Shown here piece after piece: positions 17,731-26,130 of a stretch of DNA of 64,000 nt. The notes under the pieces are model-generated. The model saw only the letters and a program-made list of their open reading frames with translations. It was not told the DNA's origin and did no database searches. The translations under genes were made by a program, and so were the position numbers. The DNA is from Actibacterium naphthalenivorans (GTDB lineage: Bacteria; Pseudomonadota; Alphaproteobacteria; Rhodobacterales; Rhodobacteraceae): contig NZ_JACIEQ010000001.1 of assembly GCF_014196965.1 (NCBI RefSeq), positions 992,001 through 1,056,000 of the forward strand, in the 5' to 3' direction. The first letter of the stretch is position 1. Each line of letters starts with the position of its first letter.

Positions 17731-19104
17731 ATGAGCACCAACCCGCCGAACCTTCGCCCCGACCTTGCCCCCGCGCCGCGCCTGGCCGATACGCGCCGCC
17801 CCGGCCAGCCGACCGTCGGCATGGTCAGCCTGGGCTGCCCCAAGGCGCTGGTCGATTCCGAACGCATCCTGACGAGGCTGCGCGCCGAAGGCTATGCCAT
17901 CTCGCCCGATTACAGCGGCGCGGATGCGGTGATCGTCAACACCTGCGGCTTTCTCGATTCGGCCAAGGCGGAATCGCTCGAGGCGATCGGCGAGGCGCTG
18001 GCCGAGAACGGCCGGGTCATCGTCACCGGCTGTCTGGGGGCAGAGCCCGACTATATCACCGGCGCACACCCGTCGGTTCTGGCCGTGACCGGCCCGCATC
18101 AATATGAACAGGTGCTGGACGCGGTACATGGCGCGGTGCCGCCATCGCCCGATCCGTTCATCGACCTGCTGCCCGCCAGCGGCGTCAGCCTGACACCGCG
18201 CCACTACAGCTATCTGAAGATCTCCGAGGGCTGCAATCACAAGTGCAAGTTCTGCATCATCCCCGACATGCGGGGCCGTCTGGCCAGCCGCCCGGCCCAT
18301 GCCGTGCTGCGCGAGGCGGAAAAGCTGGTGCAGGCGGGTGTGCGCGAATTGCTGGTGATCAGCCAGGACACGTCGGCCTATGGCGTGGACATCAAACATT
18401 CCACCGAGCGTGACCACCGCGCCCATATCACCGATCTGGCGCGCGATCTGGGCAGCCTGGGCGCCTGGGTGCGACTGCACTACGTCTATCCCTACCCGCA
18501 TGTGCGTGACCTGATCCCGCTGATGGCGGAAGGGCTGATCCTGCCCTATCTGGACATTCCGTTTCAGCATGCCCACCCCGACACACTGAAACGCATGGCG
18601 CGGCCCGCCGCGGCAGCGAAAACGCTGGATGAAATCGCCGCATGGCGCGAGGTTTGCCCCGAGATCACCCTGCGCTCGACCTTCATCGTCGGGTATCCGG
18701 GCGAGACCGAAGCGGAATTCCAGACCCTGCTGGACTGGATGGACGAGGCCCAACTGGATCGCGTCGGGTGTTTCCAGTACGAGAATGTCGCCGGCGCCCG
18801 GTCGAACGCCCTGCCCGATCACGTCGCGCCCGAGGTCAAGCAAGAGCGCTGGGACCGGTTCATGGAAAAGGCACAGGCGATTTCCGAGGCCAGGCTGGCC
18901 GCCAAGGTCGGCCGGGTGCTGCAGGTGATCGTGGATGAGGTGGACGACGAGGCCGCCACCTGCCGCACCATGGCCGACGCGCCCGAGATCGACGGCAACC
19001 TCTTCATCGACGAAGGGTTCGAAGAGTTGAAACCGGGCGATATCGTCAGTGTCGAGGTAGACGAGGCGGGCGAGTATGACTTGTGGGGACGCCTGAGCAG
19101 CTAG
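17731..19104 (+). CDS. rimO: Ribosomal protein S12 methylthiotransferase RimO
   Basis: A 457-residue radical-SAM enzyme that adds a methylthio group to an aspartate of ribosomal protein S12. The N-terminal MTTase domain has [15 protein letters not shown] and NTCGF. The radical-SAM cluster is Cys168, Cys172 and Cys175 in CNHKCKFC, followed by [14 protein letters not shown]-terminal TRAM domain ends in DLWGRLSS. The first about 28 residues are a Pro-rich extension. It is the last backbone gene before the decayed stretch and accessory island. Confidence 0.96.
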   Translation: MSTNPPNLRPDLAPAPRLADTRRPGQPTVGMVSLGCPKALVDSERILTRLRAEGYAISPDYSGADAVIVNTCGFLDSAKAESLEAIGEALAENGRVIVTGCLGAEPDYITGAHPSVLAVTGPHQYEQVLDAVHGAVPPSPDPFIDLLPASGVSLTPRHYSYLKISEGCNHKCKFCIIPDMRGRLASRPAHAVLREAEKLVQAGVRELLVISQDTSAYGVDIKHSTERDHRAHITDLARDLGSLGAWVRLHYVYPYPHVRDLIPLMAEGLILPYLDIPFQHAHPDTLKRMARPAAAAKTLDEIAAWREVCPEITLRSTFIVGYPGETEAEFQTLLDWMDEAQLDRVGCFQYENVAGARSNALPDHVAPEVKQERWDRFMEKAQAISEARLAAKVGRVLQVIVDEVDDEAATCRTMADAPEIDGNLFIDEGFEELKPGDIVSVEVDEAGEYDLWGRLSS

Positions 19105-19423
19105 GTCGGATGGCCAGGCTGCCCGGCAAGACGAGCCACGGCCCGCACACCAAAGCAAGCCCGTACAGGCGCGACGCCCGGATGTGCGCGCAGCGACTCG
19201 TTCAAAGAGAACCGTCGCCCCCCTAAAGACCTTGGAAAGCGCCTGCTTTCCGATATGGCAGAAGAACGAAGTTGTTCGGTGCGCGTGCCACCTGACTGGA
19301 CGACAACGCCCGTGAAATCAGTTGAGAACCAGGTGTCGAATGCCATGCGCAAATGACTCTGGCGAGCGGAACAACCTTAAAATCTTGGGTAGCCTCTCAG
19401 GCTTTGCCAAGCAATACCAACCC

Positions 19424-19438
19424 AAATGTCAGACATTT
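19424..19438. repeat. 15-bp palindrome AAATGTCAGACATTT
   Basis: Seven-base arms (AAATGTC/GACATTT) flank a single central A. It lies just beyond the truncated end of the tniQ-like remnant. It could be a transposon-end or operator remnant; no function can be assigned. Confidence 0.5.
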
Positions 19439-19480
19439 CTGACCCACGCAAATATCGCTTTGTATAGTAACAGCGAAGTC

Positions 19481-19758
19481 CACCGAAAGACGCCGGTACT
19501 GCTTCGGGTCTGCCAGACCCGGTAGCGCCCGATCCCGATCTTTTCCCGGTTCCAGCACTCCAGCTTCGCGAGCCCGCGCCCTGCAACACCGGCAAGGCCA
19601 GACAGCTGCTCCGGATATCCGGAGCAAAGAAAAGGCCACCTCGACCCCAAATCCGAACACAGACCCGGTGGAACGATCCCGTTTCTCGCCGCGATCCGCG
19701 AAATGATGCTCGCAGGGGTCTCCCCGTCAAAGGGGGTAACGGTCAGGCCGAGTTTCAC
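19481..19758 (-). pseudogene. Truncated TniQ-like protein
   Basis: The N-terminal about 93 residues resemble TniQ proteins of Tn5053/Tn7-like transposons as found in Rhodobacteraceae. The key segments are LTVTPFDGETPASIISRIAARNG, read in two parts as TPFDGETPAS and ISRIAARNG, then a Cys/Trp region and STGVFRWTS. The zinc-finger part that should follow is missing: the frame runs into unrelated sequence near 19480 and stops at 19429. The start is GTG at 19758. No tniA or tniB is present. The family call is from memory of the family pattern, so it is moderate. Confidence 0.5.
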
Positions 19759-20122
19759 ATTCTATCCCAGACGCGCAGTTGGCCGCAGCGTACAAGGAAT
19801 GCGTGGCAATCCGTGTCCACAATGGCCCTCACACCTTCGCTTTCGGGGGGACGCCGGCGTCCTCAAAGGCGCGCACCACGTGGATGTTGTCGCCTGCCTG
19901 CTTCCGGAAGCGGCCGGCACACCACCGACCAAGGCGCAGGTTGAACAGGCCGCACGATGCGAGACGGCGCGCGCGTCTGCCGCCGAGCACAAGCAGGAGC
20001 CTGCAGGCGTTTCATCCACGTCCGGCAAATCCTTTGCCGTCCTGGCCGTGCTCCTCAGGGTGCTCAGCCTGATCGGTCTGGGTGTGGCCCTGTCGTGACC
20101 ATCAAATGAAAGGATCTGAGAC

Positions 20123-20440
20123 ATGACCCAATTTTCGGACAACCCTGTGCAGGACCAGGGGCCCGGGCGCTAACACGAAATGTCGCAGCAGCCCAACCAC
20201 GCCCCCCGCGACCCGGGGTCCGGTCGGCTCGAGGGGCGCGTGGCGCTGATCACTGGGGCGACTCAGGCATCGGGCGCGCGACTGCTGTCCTGTTCACCCG
20301 CGAAGGCGCCCGGGCCGCGATCCTGCACCTTACTTAGCGAGGACGCGGATGCACAGGCCACCCTGCAGGAGGTCATGGAGAAGGGGCGGACGGCATGATC
20401 CTGCGCGGCGACGTGGCTGAGGGACCGCCTCGGGCTGGGT
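20123..20440 (+). pseudogene. Frameshifted short-chain dehydrogenase (YghA/general-stress type), 5' remnant
   Basis: Pieces of an SDR of the YghA/general stress protein 39 type lie in different frames. MTQFSDNPVQDQ (20123) ends at a stop at 20171. GSGRLEGRVALITG follows in the frame starting at 20180. The nucleotide-binding motif GDSGIGRATAVLFTREGAR is in a shifted frame ending at an in-frame TAG. SEDADAQATLQEV returns to the earlier frame, then LRGDVAE is shifted again. At least three frameshifts and two stops are present, and the catalytic YxxxK half is missing. A good ribosome binding site (AAAGGATCTGAG) precedes the first ATG, so the gene was once functional. Confidence 0.82.
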
Positions 20441-20502
20441 GGTCGCGCCAATCAGAGCTACCGGGCATGGCTCACCGGGCAATGATCGCTCGAGCGATAT
20501 GT

Positions 20503-21117
20503 TCAATACCCGGCGATGGCGCCGGCCAGGTCCCGCCGTCGCCAGATCCCGCGCACCTGTGAGGTGATCACGCTGTTGGGCCGGAACATGCGGATATGAC
20601 CATCCCAGTACACGTCGAACCGCTTGTAGCCACCTGTCAGGGATTGCGCGTGGTTCGATACCGCAACGGCCGTCACGGTGACCGCCGTCAGGGCTTCCAT
20701 CGTCTCGTCGATGGCCTTCGTCGCGACGCTGCGGCCCACGAGGTCACGGAAGCTACCCAGGTCAAGCGCCTCGCCGCCTGCCAGCGGGCCCTTGATCGTC
20801 CGCTCGAGCGGGCGGTCGGCCTGGTCCAGGGGCATCTCGCTCCGGTCGGTGATGACATAGCGCTCCTGCCGGTTCTCGAAGGACAGATCGATGACCACCG
20901 CCGCCAGATATACCGGCTCGGACCCCATGTTGGTGACGATGCAGCGGGCGTTCTCGTCCGTCGCGGCCCCCAGATCGAGATGCAGAATGCACTGCCTCTG
21001 CCGCAGGAACCCCATCAGGATCAGGTGCAGGTAGACGACCCAGACAAGCAGCATCAGTGCATTGAGTACCAGGTTCAGAAGATCCATATACTGCTGTATC
21101 CAGCTCAGGAGTGCCAT
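20503..21117 (-). CDS. Membrane-anchored hypothetical protein, last gene of the glycan operon
   Basis: A 204-residue protein that I do not recognise. One transmembrane helix lies at about 13-36 (LLNLVLNALMLLVWVVYLHL). The remainder looks like a soluble beta-rich domain with LHLDLGA, ARCIVTNMGSEPVYLAAVVI and WDGHIRMFRPNSVITSQVRGIW. The frame is open to 21351, but the region upstream overlaps the methyltransferase gene. The ATG at 21117 leaves a 10-base gap to that gene, so it is probably translated from the same mRNA. It could tether or present the cluster product, but that is a guess. Confidence 0.65.
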   Translation of the reverse strand: MALLSWIQQYMDLLNLVLNALMLLVWVVYLHLILMGFLRQRQCILHLDLGAATDENARCIVTNMGSEPVYLAAVVIDLSFENRQERYVITDRSEMPLDQADRPLERTIKGPLAGGEALDLGSFRDLVGRSVATKAIDETMEALTAVTVTAVAVSNHAQSLTGGYKRFDVYWDGHIRMFRPNSVITSQVRGIWRRRDLAGAIAGY

Positions 21118-21127
21118 GCCGACCCCG

Positions 21128-21865
21128 TCAGCGTCCGCCGCATGGGGGTGGATCGACCGCCTCTGGCCGGGGACCGCGACGGCAGAGATAGACCTCGGGC
21201 TCGGGATGCGCCTCGATTTGAAACCCCGCACTGCGCAGCATCGCCTCGCTCGCCGCTTGGTTCGGAACGAACCAGTTGGTCGGGTCCTGCGCGTAGCGAT
21301 GTTCGATGAAATGCAGCCTGGGCCAGTCGTTGCGGTCGAACGGTGTTTCATCCTCGAAGGCGTAGTCCGGGGCAGGTTTGGCCACGGCGTCGCTGCCCCG
21401 CTGCATCGACTGGAACAGCATGATGTCGCCCGCAGCGTGTTCCCACAACAGATCGAGCGCCAGCAGCGGGTGTCGGAGGTGGTAGAAGACGCCCATGAAG
21501 ATCACCATGTCAAAGCGTTCACCAAGCTCCGCGACGTCGTAGACGGACATCTGGCGCAGGTCGATCTCGACCCCTTCTGTCCTTGCCGCCAGCTCTGCCT
21601 GCGCCAAGTAGCGCGGGTCGCTGTCGATCCCGACCACGCGCGCTGCGCCGCGCCGGGCCATCTCGATCGCATAGAACCCGGCATTGCAGCCGATGTCGAG
21701 CACCGTGCGGCCTGTCAGGTCATCGGGCACGATATGGCGGAAACCCTGCCATTTGAACGAAGGGTAGTCCCCGAGCGGATGGTCCGGCGCGGTTTCGATC
21801 CCGCCCAGACGGAGATTGTGGAACCAGGGTTGCAGGTCCCTGATGCGGGTGCCCAGATCCGTCAT
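21128..21865 (-). CDS. SAM-dependent methyltransferase, TIGR04290-like
   Basis: A 245-residue class I methyltransferase. Motif I is VLDIGCNAG (55-63), followed by the acidic residue of motif II in VVGIDSDPRY. The N-terminal signature RDLQPWFHNLRLGG and the segment FMGVFYHLRHPLLALD resemble the TIGR04290 (Rta_06860) family as I recall it. That family is found with glycosyltransferase and epimerase genes of unknown product. The start overlaps the stop of the upstream epimerase gene by four bases (ATGA), so translation is coupled. It probably methylates a sugar or aglycone made by this cluster. Confidence 0.82.
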   Translation of the reverse strand: MTDLGTRIRDLQPWFHNLRLGGIETAPDHPLGDYPSFKWQGFRHIVPDDLTGRTVLDIGCNAGFYAIEMARRGAARVVGIDSDPRYLAQAELAARTEGVEIDLRQMSVYDVAELGERFDMVIFMGVFYHLRHPLLALDLLWEHAAGDIMLFQSMQRGSDAVAKPAPDYAFEDETPFDRNDWPRLHFIEHRYAQDPTNWFVPNQAASEAMLRSAGFQIEAHPEPEVYLCRRGPRPEAVDPPPCGGR

Positions 21866-22860
21866 TCCGCCGCTCTTGCCACGTCGTCTCCGGCGACGCT
21901 GCGATGCTCGGGGATTGCGAACCATGCCGCTGTGCTGGCAAGGCCCTCATGGAACGGCACCCTGGGCTCCCAGCCCAGAAGGTCGCGCGCCAGGCCGATG
22001 TCGGGCTGGCGACGTCTGGGATCGTCCGAGGGCAGCGGATGGAACACGATCTCCGATGACGAGGGGATGGCCCGCAGAATCAGCCGCGCCAGGTCGAGGA
22101 CCGAGATCTCGGCCGGATTTCCAAGATTGACGGGACCTGCCGGGGTCGCCTCCACCGCCGCCAGGGCGATCAGCCCGCGCACCAGATCACTCACGTAGCA
22201 GAAACTGCGCGTCTGGCTGCCGTCGCCATAGACGGTGAGGTCCCTGCCCTCCAGCGCCTGGACCAGGAAATTCGATACGATCCGCCCGTCATCGGACCGC
22301 ATCCTGGGGCCATAGGTATTGAATATCCGCGCGACGCGGACATCCACACCGAGGTCCCGCCGGTGGTCATAGCACAGCGACTCCGCCGCCCGCTTGCCCT
22401 CGTCATAGCAGGCACGGATGCCGATCGGGTTGACGTGACCCCAGTAATCCTCGCGCTGCGGGTGCAGTTCGGGGTCGCCGTAAACCTCGCTGGTGGAGGC
22501 TTGGAGGTACCGCGCGCCCGACTGCGCGGCCAGGGCAAGCAGGTTGCGCGTGCCCACCACGTTGGTCATCATCGTGCGGACCGGATCGGCCTGGTAATGC
22601 GGCGGCGAGGCCGGAGAGGCGAGATTGAAGATCCAGTCGACAGGCTCCTCCGGCAGCGGATCGGTGGCGACGTCGGCCTCGACCAGCCGAAAGTTGTGGT
22701 CGTTCTCCAGTGGCGCAACGTTGCTGCGCCGACCGGTATGGAAGTTGTCGACGCAGACAACACGTATGCCACGCGCCAGCAGGGCGTCGCAGAGATGCGA
22801 GCCGACGAACCCGGCCCCGCCCGCGACAAGGGCCGTAAGGGGAATGCGGACCAAGGTCAT
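21862..22860 (-). CDS. NAD-dependent sugar epimerase/dehydratase, UDP-glucuronate decarboxylase-like
   Basis: A 332-residue extended SDR. The NAD motif GGAGFVGSH is at 14-22, the catalytic pair is Tyr152/Lys156 in CYDEGKRAAE, and the Ser/Thr lies in ASTSEVYGDP. The YDEGKR form and HTGRRSN are typical of UDP-glucuronic acid decarboxylase (UXS), which makes UDP-xylose; a related epimerase is the alternative. It overlaps both neighbours by four bases (ATGA). A UDP-pentose donor would suit the glycosyltransferases encoded just upstream. Confidence 0.85.
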   Translation of the reverse strand: MTLVRIPLTALVAGGAGFVGSHLCDALLARGIRVVCVDNFHTGRRSNVAPLENDHNFRLVEADVATDPLPEEPVDWIFNLASPASPPHYQADPVRTMMTNVVGTRNLLALAAQSGARYLQASTSEVYGDPELHPQREDYWGHVNPIGIRACYDEGKRAAESLCYDHRRDLGVDVRVARIFNTYGPRMRSDDGRIVSNFLVQALEGRDLTVYGDGSQTRSFCYVSDLVRGLIALAAVEATPAGPVNLGNPAEISVLDLARLILRAIPSSSEIVFHPLPSDDPRRRQPDIGLARDLLGWEPRVPFHEGLASTAAWFAIPEHRSVAGDDVARAAE

Positions 22861-23939
22861 GCCGGCACCCCCGACGTGGCGGGCAGTGCCCCGAGTTGCG
22901 ACGCGAGATAGCGCGCCCGCGCCTGACCGGTATGATCGGCCAGAACACTGTCCCGGGCGGCTTTCGCCAGCGCCTTCCTTCTGCTTTCGGACATCGACAG
23001 CGCCGTCACGACCGTCTCGGTCCGATCCGCCAGAAGGATCGCCTTTTCGGGTACCAGCACCTCCTCGATCCCCGGCCAGGGGTCCGAGATGATCGCGGTG
23101 CCACAGGCCGCGGCCTCGAACAGCCGCACCGAGGGCGAATGGCCGATCTTGCGCATGGCCGAGCGCGTGAGGTTCAGCGTGAACCGCTGCGCGTTGTAGA
23201 AGGCGGCGTGATCCGGTGGCGCGACATGTTCCAGCCGCTCGACGTTGAACGGCCAGTCCACATCATCGGGAAACTGCGACCCGGCGACCACGAAACGGCA
23301 TTCCGGCAGACGCCGTGCGGGTTCGATCAGAAGCTCTTCCAGACCCGGCTGCCGGTCAGGGCTGTATGTGCCCAGATACCCGAGGTCCCACTTCTCTTCG
23401 ACGTCCTCCGGGCGGTAACGTTCGGGATCGACCGAACAGTAGAGCGGCGCCACCTTACGTGCGCCCAGATCTCGCAGCCGGTCCAGCGCAGCGCCGCCGG
23501 CGAAGGACAGGTAGAGATCGATCAGCGGCAGCTGCCGGCGCCTGATGTATTCTGCACCGTCGGACTCCAGAGCCGCCAGCGTCACCGGCGTGTCGATATC
23601 GTAGTAGACCAGCCGGCCACGCACCGATTCCGCCAGCCGGTCGAGCAGCGCCACGGAATCCGGCACGTACGACCCGATTATGACCGCATCGGCCCGCGCG
23701 ATCCGGTCCTGCCAGCGGTCCAGGTCGTCGAGGCCGTCATAGAGCGCGAAGTCGCAGAAATCCGGTTCGGGCAGGTCGCGGTTCGAGGCATACCACGGCA
23801 CGTCCCGCTCCAGGAACAGAACCCTGTGGCCTCCTGCCGCAAGCCCGCGCAGAAGGGCGCGGTAGGTGGTTGCGTGTCCGTTCCCCCAGGACGAAGACAG
23901 GGACAGGCCGAAGATCACGATGTCGAGCGGTGCACTCAT
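22857..23939 (-). CDS. CgeB-like glycosyltransferase (copy 1)
   Basis: A 360-residue protein with a GT-B-like layout as in the CgeB/Glyco_trans_1_2 group. The N terminus IFGLSLSSSWGNGHATTYRALLRGL is split here as SSSWGNGHATTYRALL, sharing the W-x-x-G-x-A-T-x-x-R pattern with the next two genes. The C-terminal sugar-nucleotide region includes PSVRLFEAAACGTAIISDPWPGIEE, in which FEAAACGT is the typical motif. There is no signal peptide, so it is cytosolic. It overlaps its neighbours by four bases on both sides. CgeB itself modifies the Bacillus spore crust; the acceptor here is unknown. Confidence 0.8.
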   Translation of the reverse strand: MSAPLDIVIFGLSLSSSWGNGHATTYRALLRGLAAGGHRVLFLERDVPWYASNRDLPEPDFCDFALYDGLDDLDRWQDRIARADAVIIGSYVPDSVALLDRLAESVRGRLVYYDIDTPVTLAALESDGAEYIRRRQLPLIDLYLSFAGGAALDRLRDLGARKVAPLYCSVDPERYRPEDVEEKWDLGYLGTYSPDRQPGLEELLIEPARRLPECRFVVAGSQFPDDVDWPFNVERLEHVAPPDHAAFYNAQRFTLNLTRSAMRKIGHSPSVRLFEAAACGTAIISDPWPGIEEVLVPEKAILLADRTETVVTALSMSESRRKALAKAARDSVLADHTGQARARYLASQLGALPATSGVPA

Positions 23940-25024
23940 GGCTGAAGCTCCCTTTGCGCGAGTCTGGCGAAGAGGGCGGTGACCTCCTCCGCACGGTTTC
24001 CGTAGGCATGCGCGGAGAGGACCCGCTGCCGTGCGGCCTCTCCGATCCGTTGCGCGTCCTCGGCCGTGAGGTCGCGCAGGATGTCCGTGACGTCGGCTCC
24101 GTCGCGGGCGACCAGCACCTCGCGGCCGGGGGCGAGGAACAGCTCGATCCCTTCCCAGGCGTCGGTGATCAGGCAGGCCCCCGCGCCCGCGGCCTCAAAG
24201 ATCCGCGTCGCCGGGGAAAAGCCGGTTTCGGCCATGCTGTCGCGCGCGATGTTCAGCACGGCGCGGGGCGTCACGTTGAAGGCGTTGTGATCGTCCGTGC
24301 CGACGTGGCCTATGGCGTGGACGTTCGGCGGCAGCTCGGATCCGTTCCACCCCGATCCGCCAAGTATGAAGTGCCGGTCCGGCCTCGCCCGCGCAGGCGA
24401 AAGGAAGAACTCCGCCACGCGCGCTTCCCGGTCCGGCAGGCGATTGCCAAGAAACCCCAGCTCGGCGGCGAAGCGCGGGTCGGGCGGCACAGGGAAGTGT
24501 GTCGCGGGGTCGAGCGCGTTGTAGATCGGGACGCAATCCCTTGCGCCAAGCGCGCGGTAGGCATCGATCACCGGCTGCCCGCCGCCGTAGGTCAGAACGG
24601 TTTCGAAGTCCGGCAGATCCCGGCGCAGCGGATGCGACGGATCGGCCCGCATGGCGGCCAGCGTGGCCGGGGCGTCGACATCCCACCACACCCGCAGCGC
24701 ATCAGGCGCGGCCCGGTCCAGCACCGCGCGGCGCAACGCGTCATCCTCGTATCCGATGCCCGAGGCGACAACGACCACATCGGTCCGCGCGGCCCCCTCC
24801 GCCGCCCGGCGCAGCCCCTGGGGCGTGCCCTCCCAGATGACGACGCGGCTCCAGTCCGGCGGATCCATGTCTCGGTGCTTCTGCCGGTCCCACACGTCGG
24901 GTTCGTAAAAGGTCGTTTCGCAGCCATGCGCGGCCAGAGCACGGATGATGCCCCGGTAGTATGTCGCGGCGCCGTTCCAATAGGACGACAGCAGGCTTGA
25001 TCCGTAGAAGGCGATTGTGGTCAT
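23936..25024 (-). CDS. CgeB-like glycosyltransferase (copy 2)
   Basis: A 362-residue paralogue of its two neighbours. The N terminus has SSYWNGAATYYRGIIRAL, the middle WWDVDAPATLAAM, and the C terminus FSPATRIFEAAGAGACLITDAW. The middle motif corresponds to YYDIDTPVTLAAL in copy 1, which shows common descent. The frame is open to 25255, but the conserved start is ATG at 25024, which shares one base with the stop of copy 3 (TGATG). Cytosolic, substrate unknown. Confidence 0.8.
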   Translation of the reverse strand: MTTIAFYGSSLLSSYWNGAATYYRGIIRALAAHGCETTFYEPDVWDRQKHRDMDPPDWSRVVIWEGTPQGLRRAAEGAARTDVVVVASGIGYEDDALRRAVLDRAAPDALRVWWDVDAPATLAAMRADPSHPLRRDLPDFETVLTYGGGQPVIDAYRALGARDCVPIYNALDPATHFPVPPDPRFAAELGFLGNRLPDREARVAEFFLSPARARPDRHFILGGSGWNGSELPPNVHAIGHVGTDDHNAFNVTPRAVLNIARDSMAETGFSPATRIFEAAGAGACLITDAWEGIELFLAPGREVLVARDGADVTDILRDLTAEDAQRIGEAARQRVLSAHAYGNRAEEVTALFARLAQRELQP

Positions 25025-26130
25025 CAGGCAGTCTCCCTGGTGCGGGTTCCGATCGTGTCGAGGATTGCCAGAAGTTCTGCCGCGCGGTGGCGGCAGGTAT
25101 GGCGGGCGCGGATCGTTTCCAGTCCGCAGGCGGCAAGGTTTTGCGCCAGGGCGCGGTCGGCAAGGATGTCCCGCAAGCGGCACTTCATGTCCTCTCCGTT
25201 CGCGGCGATCAGATAGTCCGTCCCGGGACGGAACAGCCCCTCTGAGTCTTCCCACGGGGCACAGACCAGCGGGATGCCGCAGGCCATCGCCTCGAAGGGG
25301 CGGATGGTGGGAATGCCGGACAGCGCCTCTACGTAGGGTCGGCGGGGTATGTGGACCGTCACGCGGTGACGGGCGAAGGCCTCGGGAACGTCCGCGTTCG
25401 CGATGGATCCCGCATAGTCGATGCCCGCCGCAGACAGGGCCCGCCGCGCGTCCTCCGGATATCTCACCCCGTGCACGGTCGCCGACAGGTTCAGTTCGGC
25501 CACCGGACGCACGAGTAATTCGTGCAGCTCCGCCGAGCGTTCGCCGTCGCCCCAGTTTCCGACCCAGATCAGGTCGCGCTCCGGCGCGATCTCGGGAAGC
25601 GGGCGGAACACGGTGTCGTCCGCGGCCTCGTGCCAGGTAAAGACGCGGCTTCCCCAGCCTTCGGCCAAGTAGCGTTGGCGCAAGGTCTCGCCGAAAGCCA
25701 GCACGCCGTCATAGGCCGACAGGTCGAGCGTGCGAAGCTCCTCTCCCGCCGACACGGCGCGATGATGCGTGTCGTGGAACAAAAGGCGGAACGGCGCCCC
25801 ACGGGCCCGCATTCGTCCCAGATCCGCCACGACCTGCGGGTCGGTCCATTCGTGAACGACAACGACATCGCTCTTCTCCAGCACCTCCGCCACTTCGTCC
25901 AGACCGCCGTAACTTTCGCTGCGCAGATCGGGAAAGGTGGCGTGAAAGGCGCGTAGGGCGGCCTCGCCCCGGTCGGCGATCAGGTTACTGCGTGACCAGC
26001 CATCGGCAGGTTCGAGGGCAAGGCATTCGTGCCCCGCAGCCTGAAGCGCCCGCATCACACCGCGCAGGAAATGCGCGTTGCCGTGGTTCCAGTCTGAAAC
26101 CAGCGAGTGAGTGAAGAACGTGAATTTCAT
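25024..26130 (-). CDS. CgeB-like glycosyltransferase (copy 3)
   Basis: A 368-residue member of the tandem trio, the most divergent at its N terminus (SLVSDWNHGNAHFLRGVMRA). The middle has FRLLFHDTHHRAV in place of the DxDxPxTLAAL motif. The C-terminal donor-binding region GIPTIRPFEAMACGIPLVCAPW keeps the FEAMACG motif. It overlaps the GT4 gene start region by four bases (ATGA). The different middle motif suggests a different sugar donor from copies 1 and 2. No membrane segments. Confidence 0.8.
   Translation of the reverse strand: MKFTFFTHSLVSDWNHGNAHFLRGVMRALQAAGHECLALEPADGWSRSNLIADRGEAALRAFHATFPDLRSESYGGLDEVAEVLEKSDVVVVHEWTDPQVVADLGRMRARGAPFRLLFHDTHHRAVSAGEELRTLDLSAYDGVLAFGETLRQRYLAEGWGSRVFTWHEAADDTVFRPLPEIAPERDLIWVGNWGDGERSAELHELLVRPVAELNLSATVHGVRYPEDARRALSAAGIDYAGSIANADVPEAFARHRVTVHIPRRPYVEALSGIPTIRPFEAMACGIPLVCAPWEDSEGLFRPGTDYLIAANGEDMKCRLRDILADRALAQNLAACGLETIRARHTCRHRAAELLAILDTIGTRTRETA

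Larger units (their letters stand above)
19105..20122. other. Decayed intergenic stretch at the left edge of the island
   Basis: About 1 kb without an intact recognisable gene. It contains a tniQ-like remnant (minus, 19481-19758), a 15-bp palindrome (19424-19438), and open frames that I cannot assign. One plus-strand frame ending at 20098 finishes with a possible transmembrane helix (FAVLAVLLRVLSLIGLGVAL), but no start or family is convincing. Composition is less GC-rich than the surroundings around 19330-19480. Confidence 0.6.

Noticed and set aside
19105-20122. A direct repeat of the tRNA-Arg 3' end marking the far side of the island
   Set aside because: I looked for the tRNA 3' sequence on both strands and found no convincing copy.
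19540-20122. An EcfG-type promoter for the dehydrogenase pseudogene
   Set aside because: The GGAAC occurrences in this stretch are not followed by GTT at 16-17 bases in the right direction.
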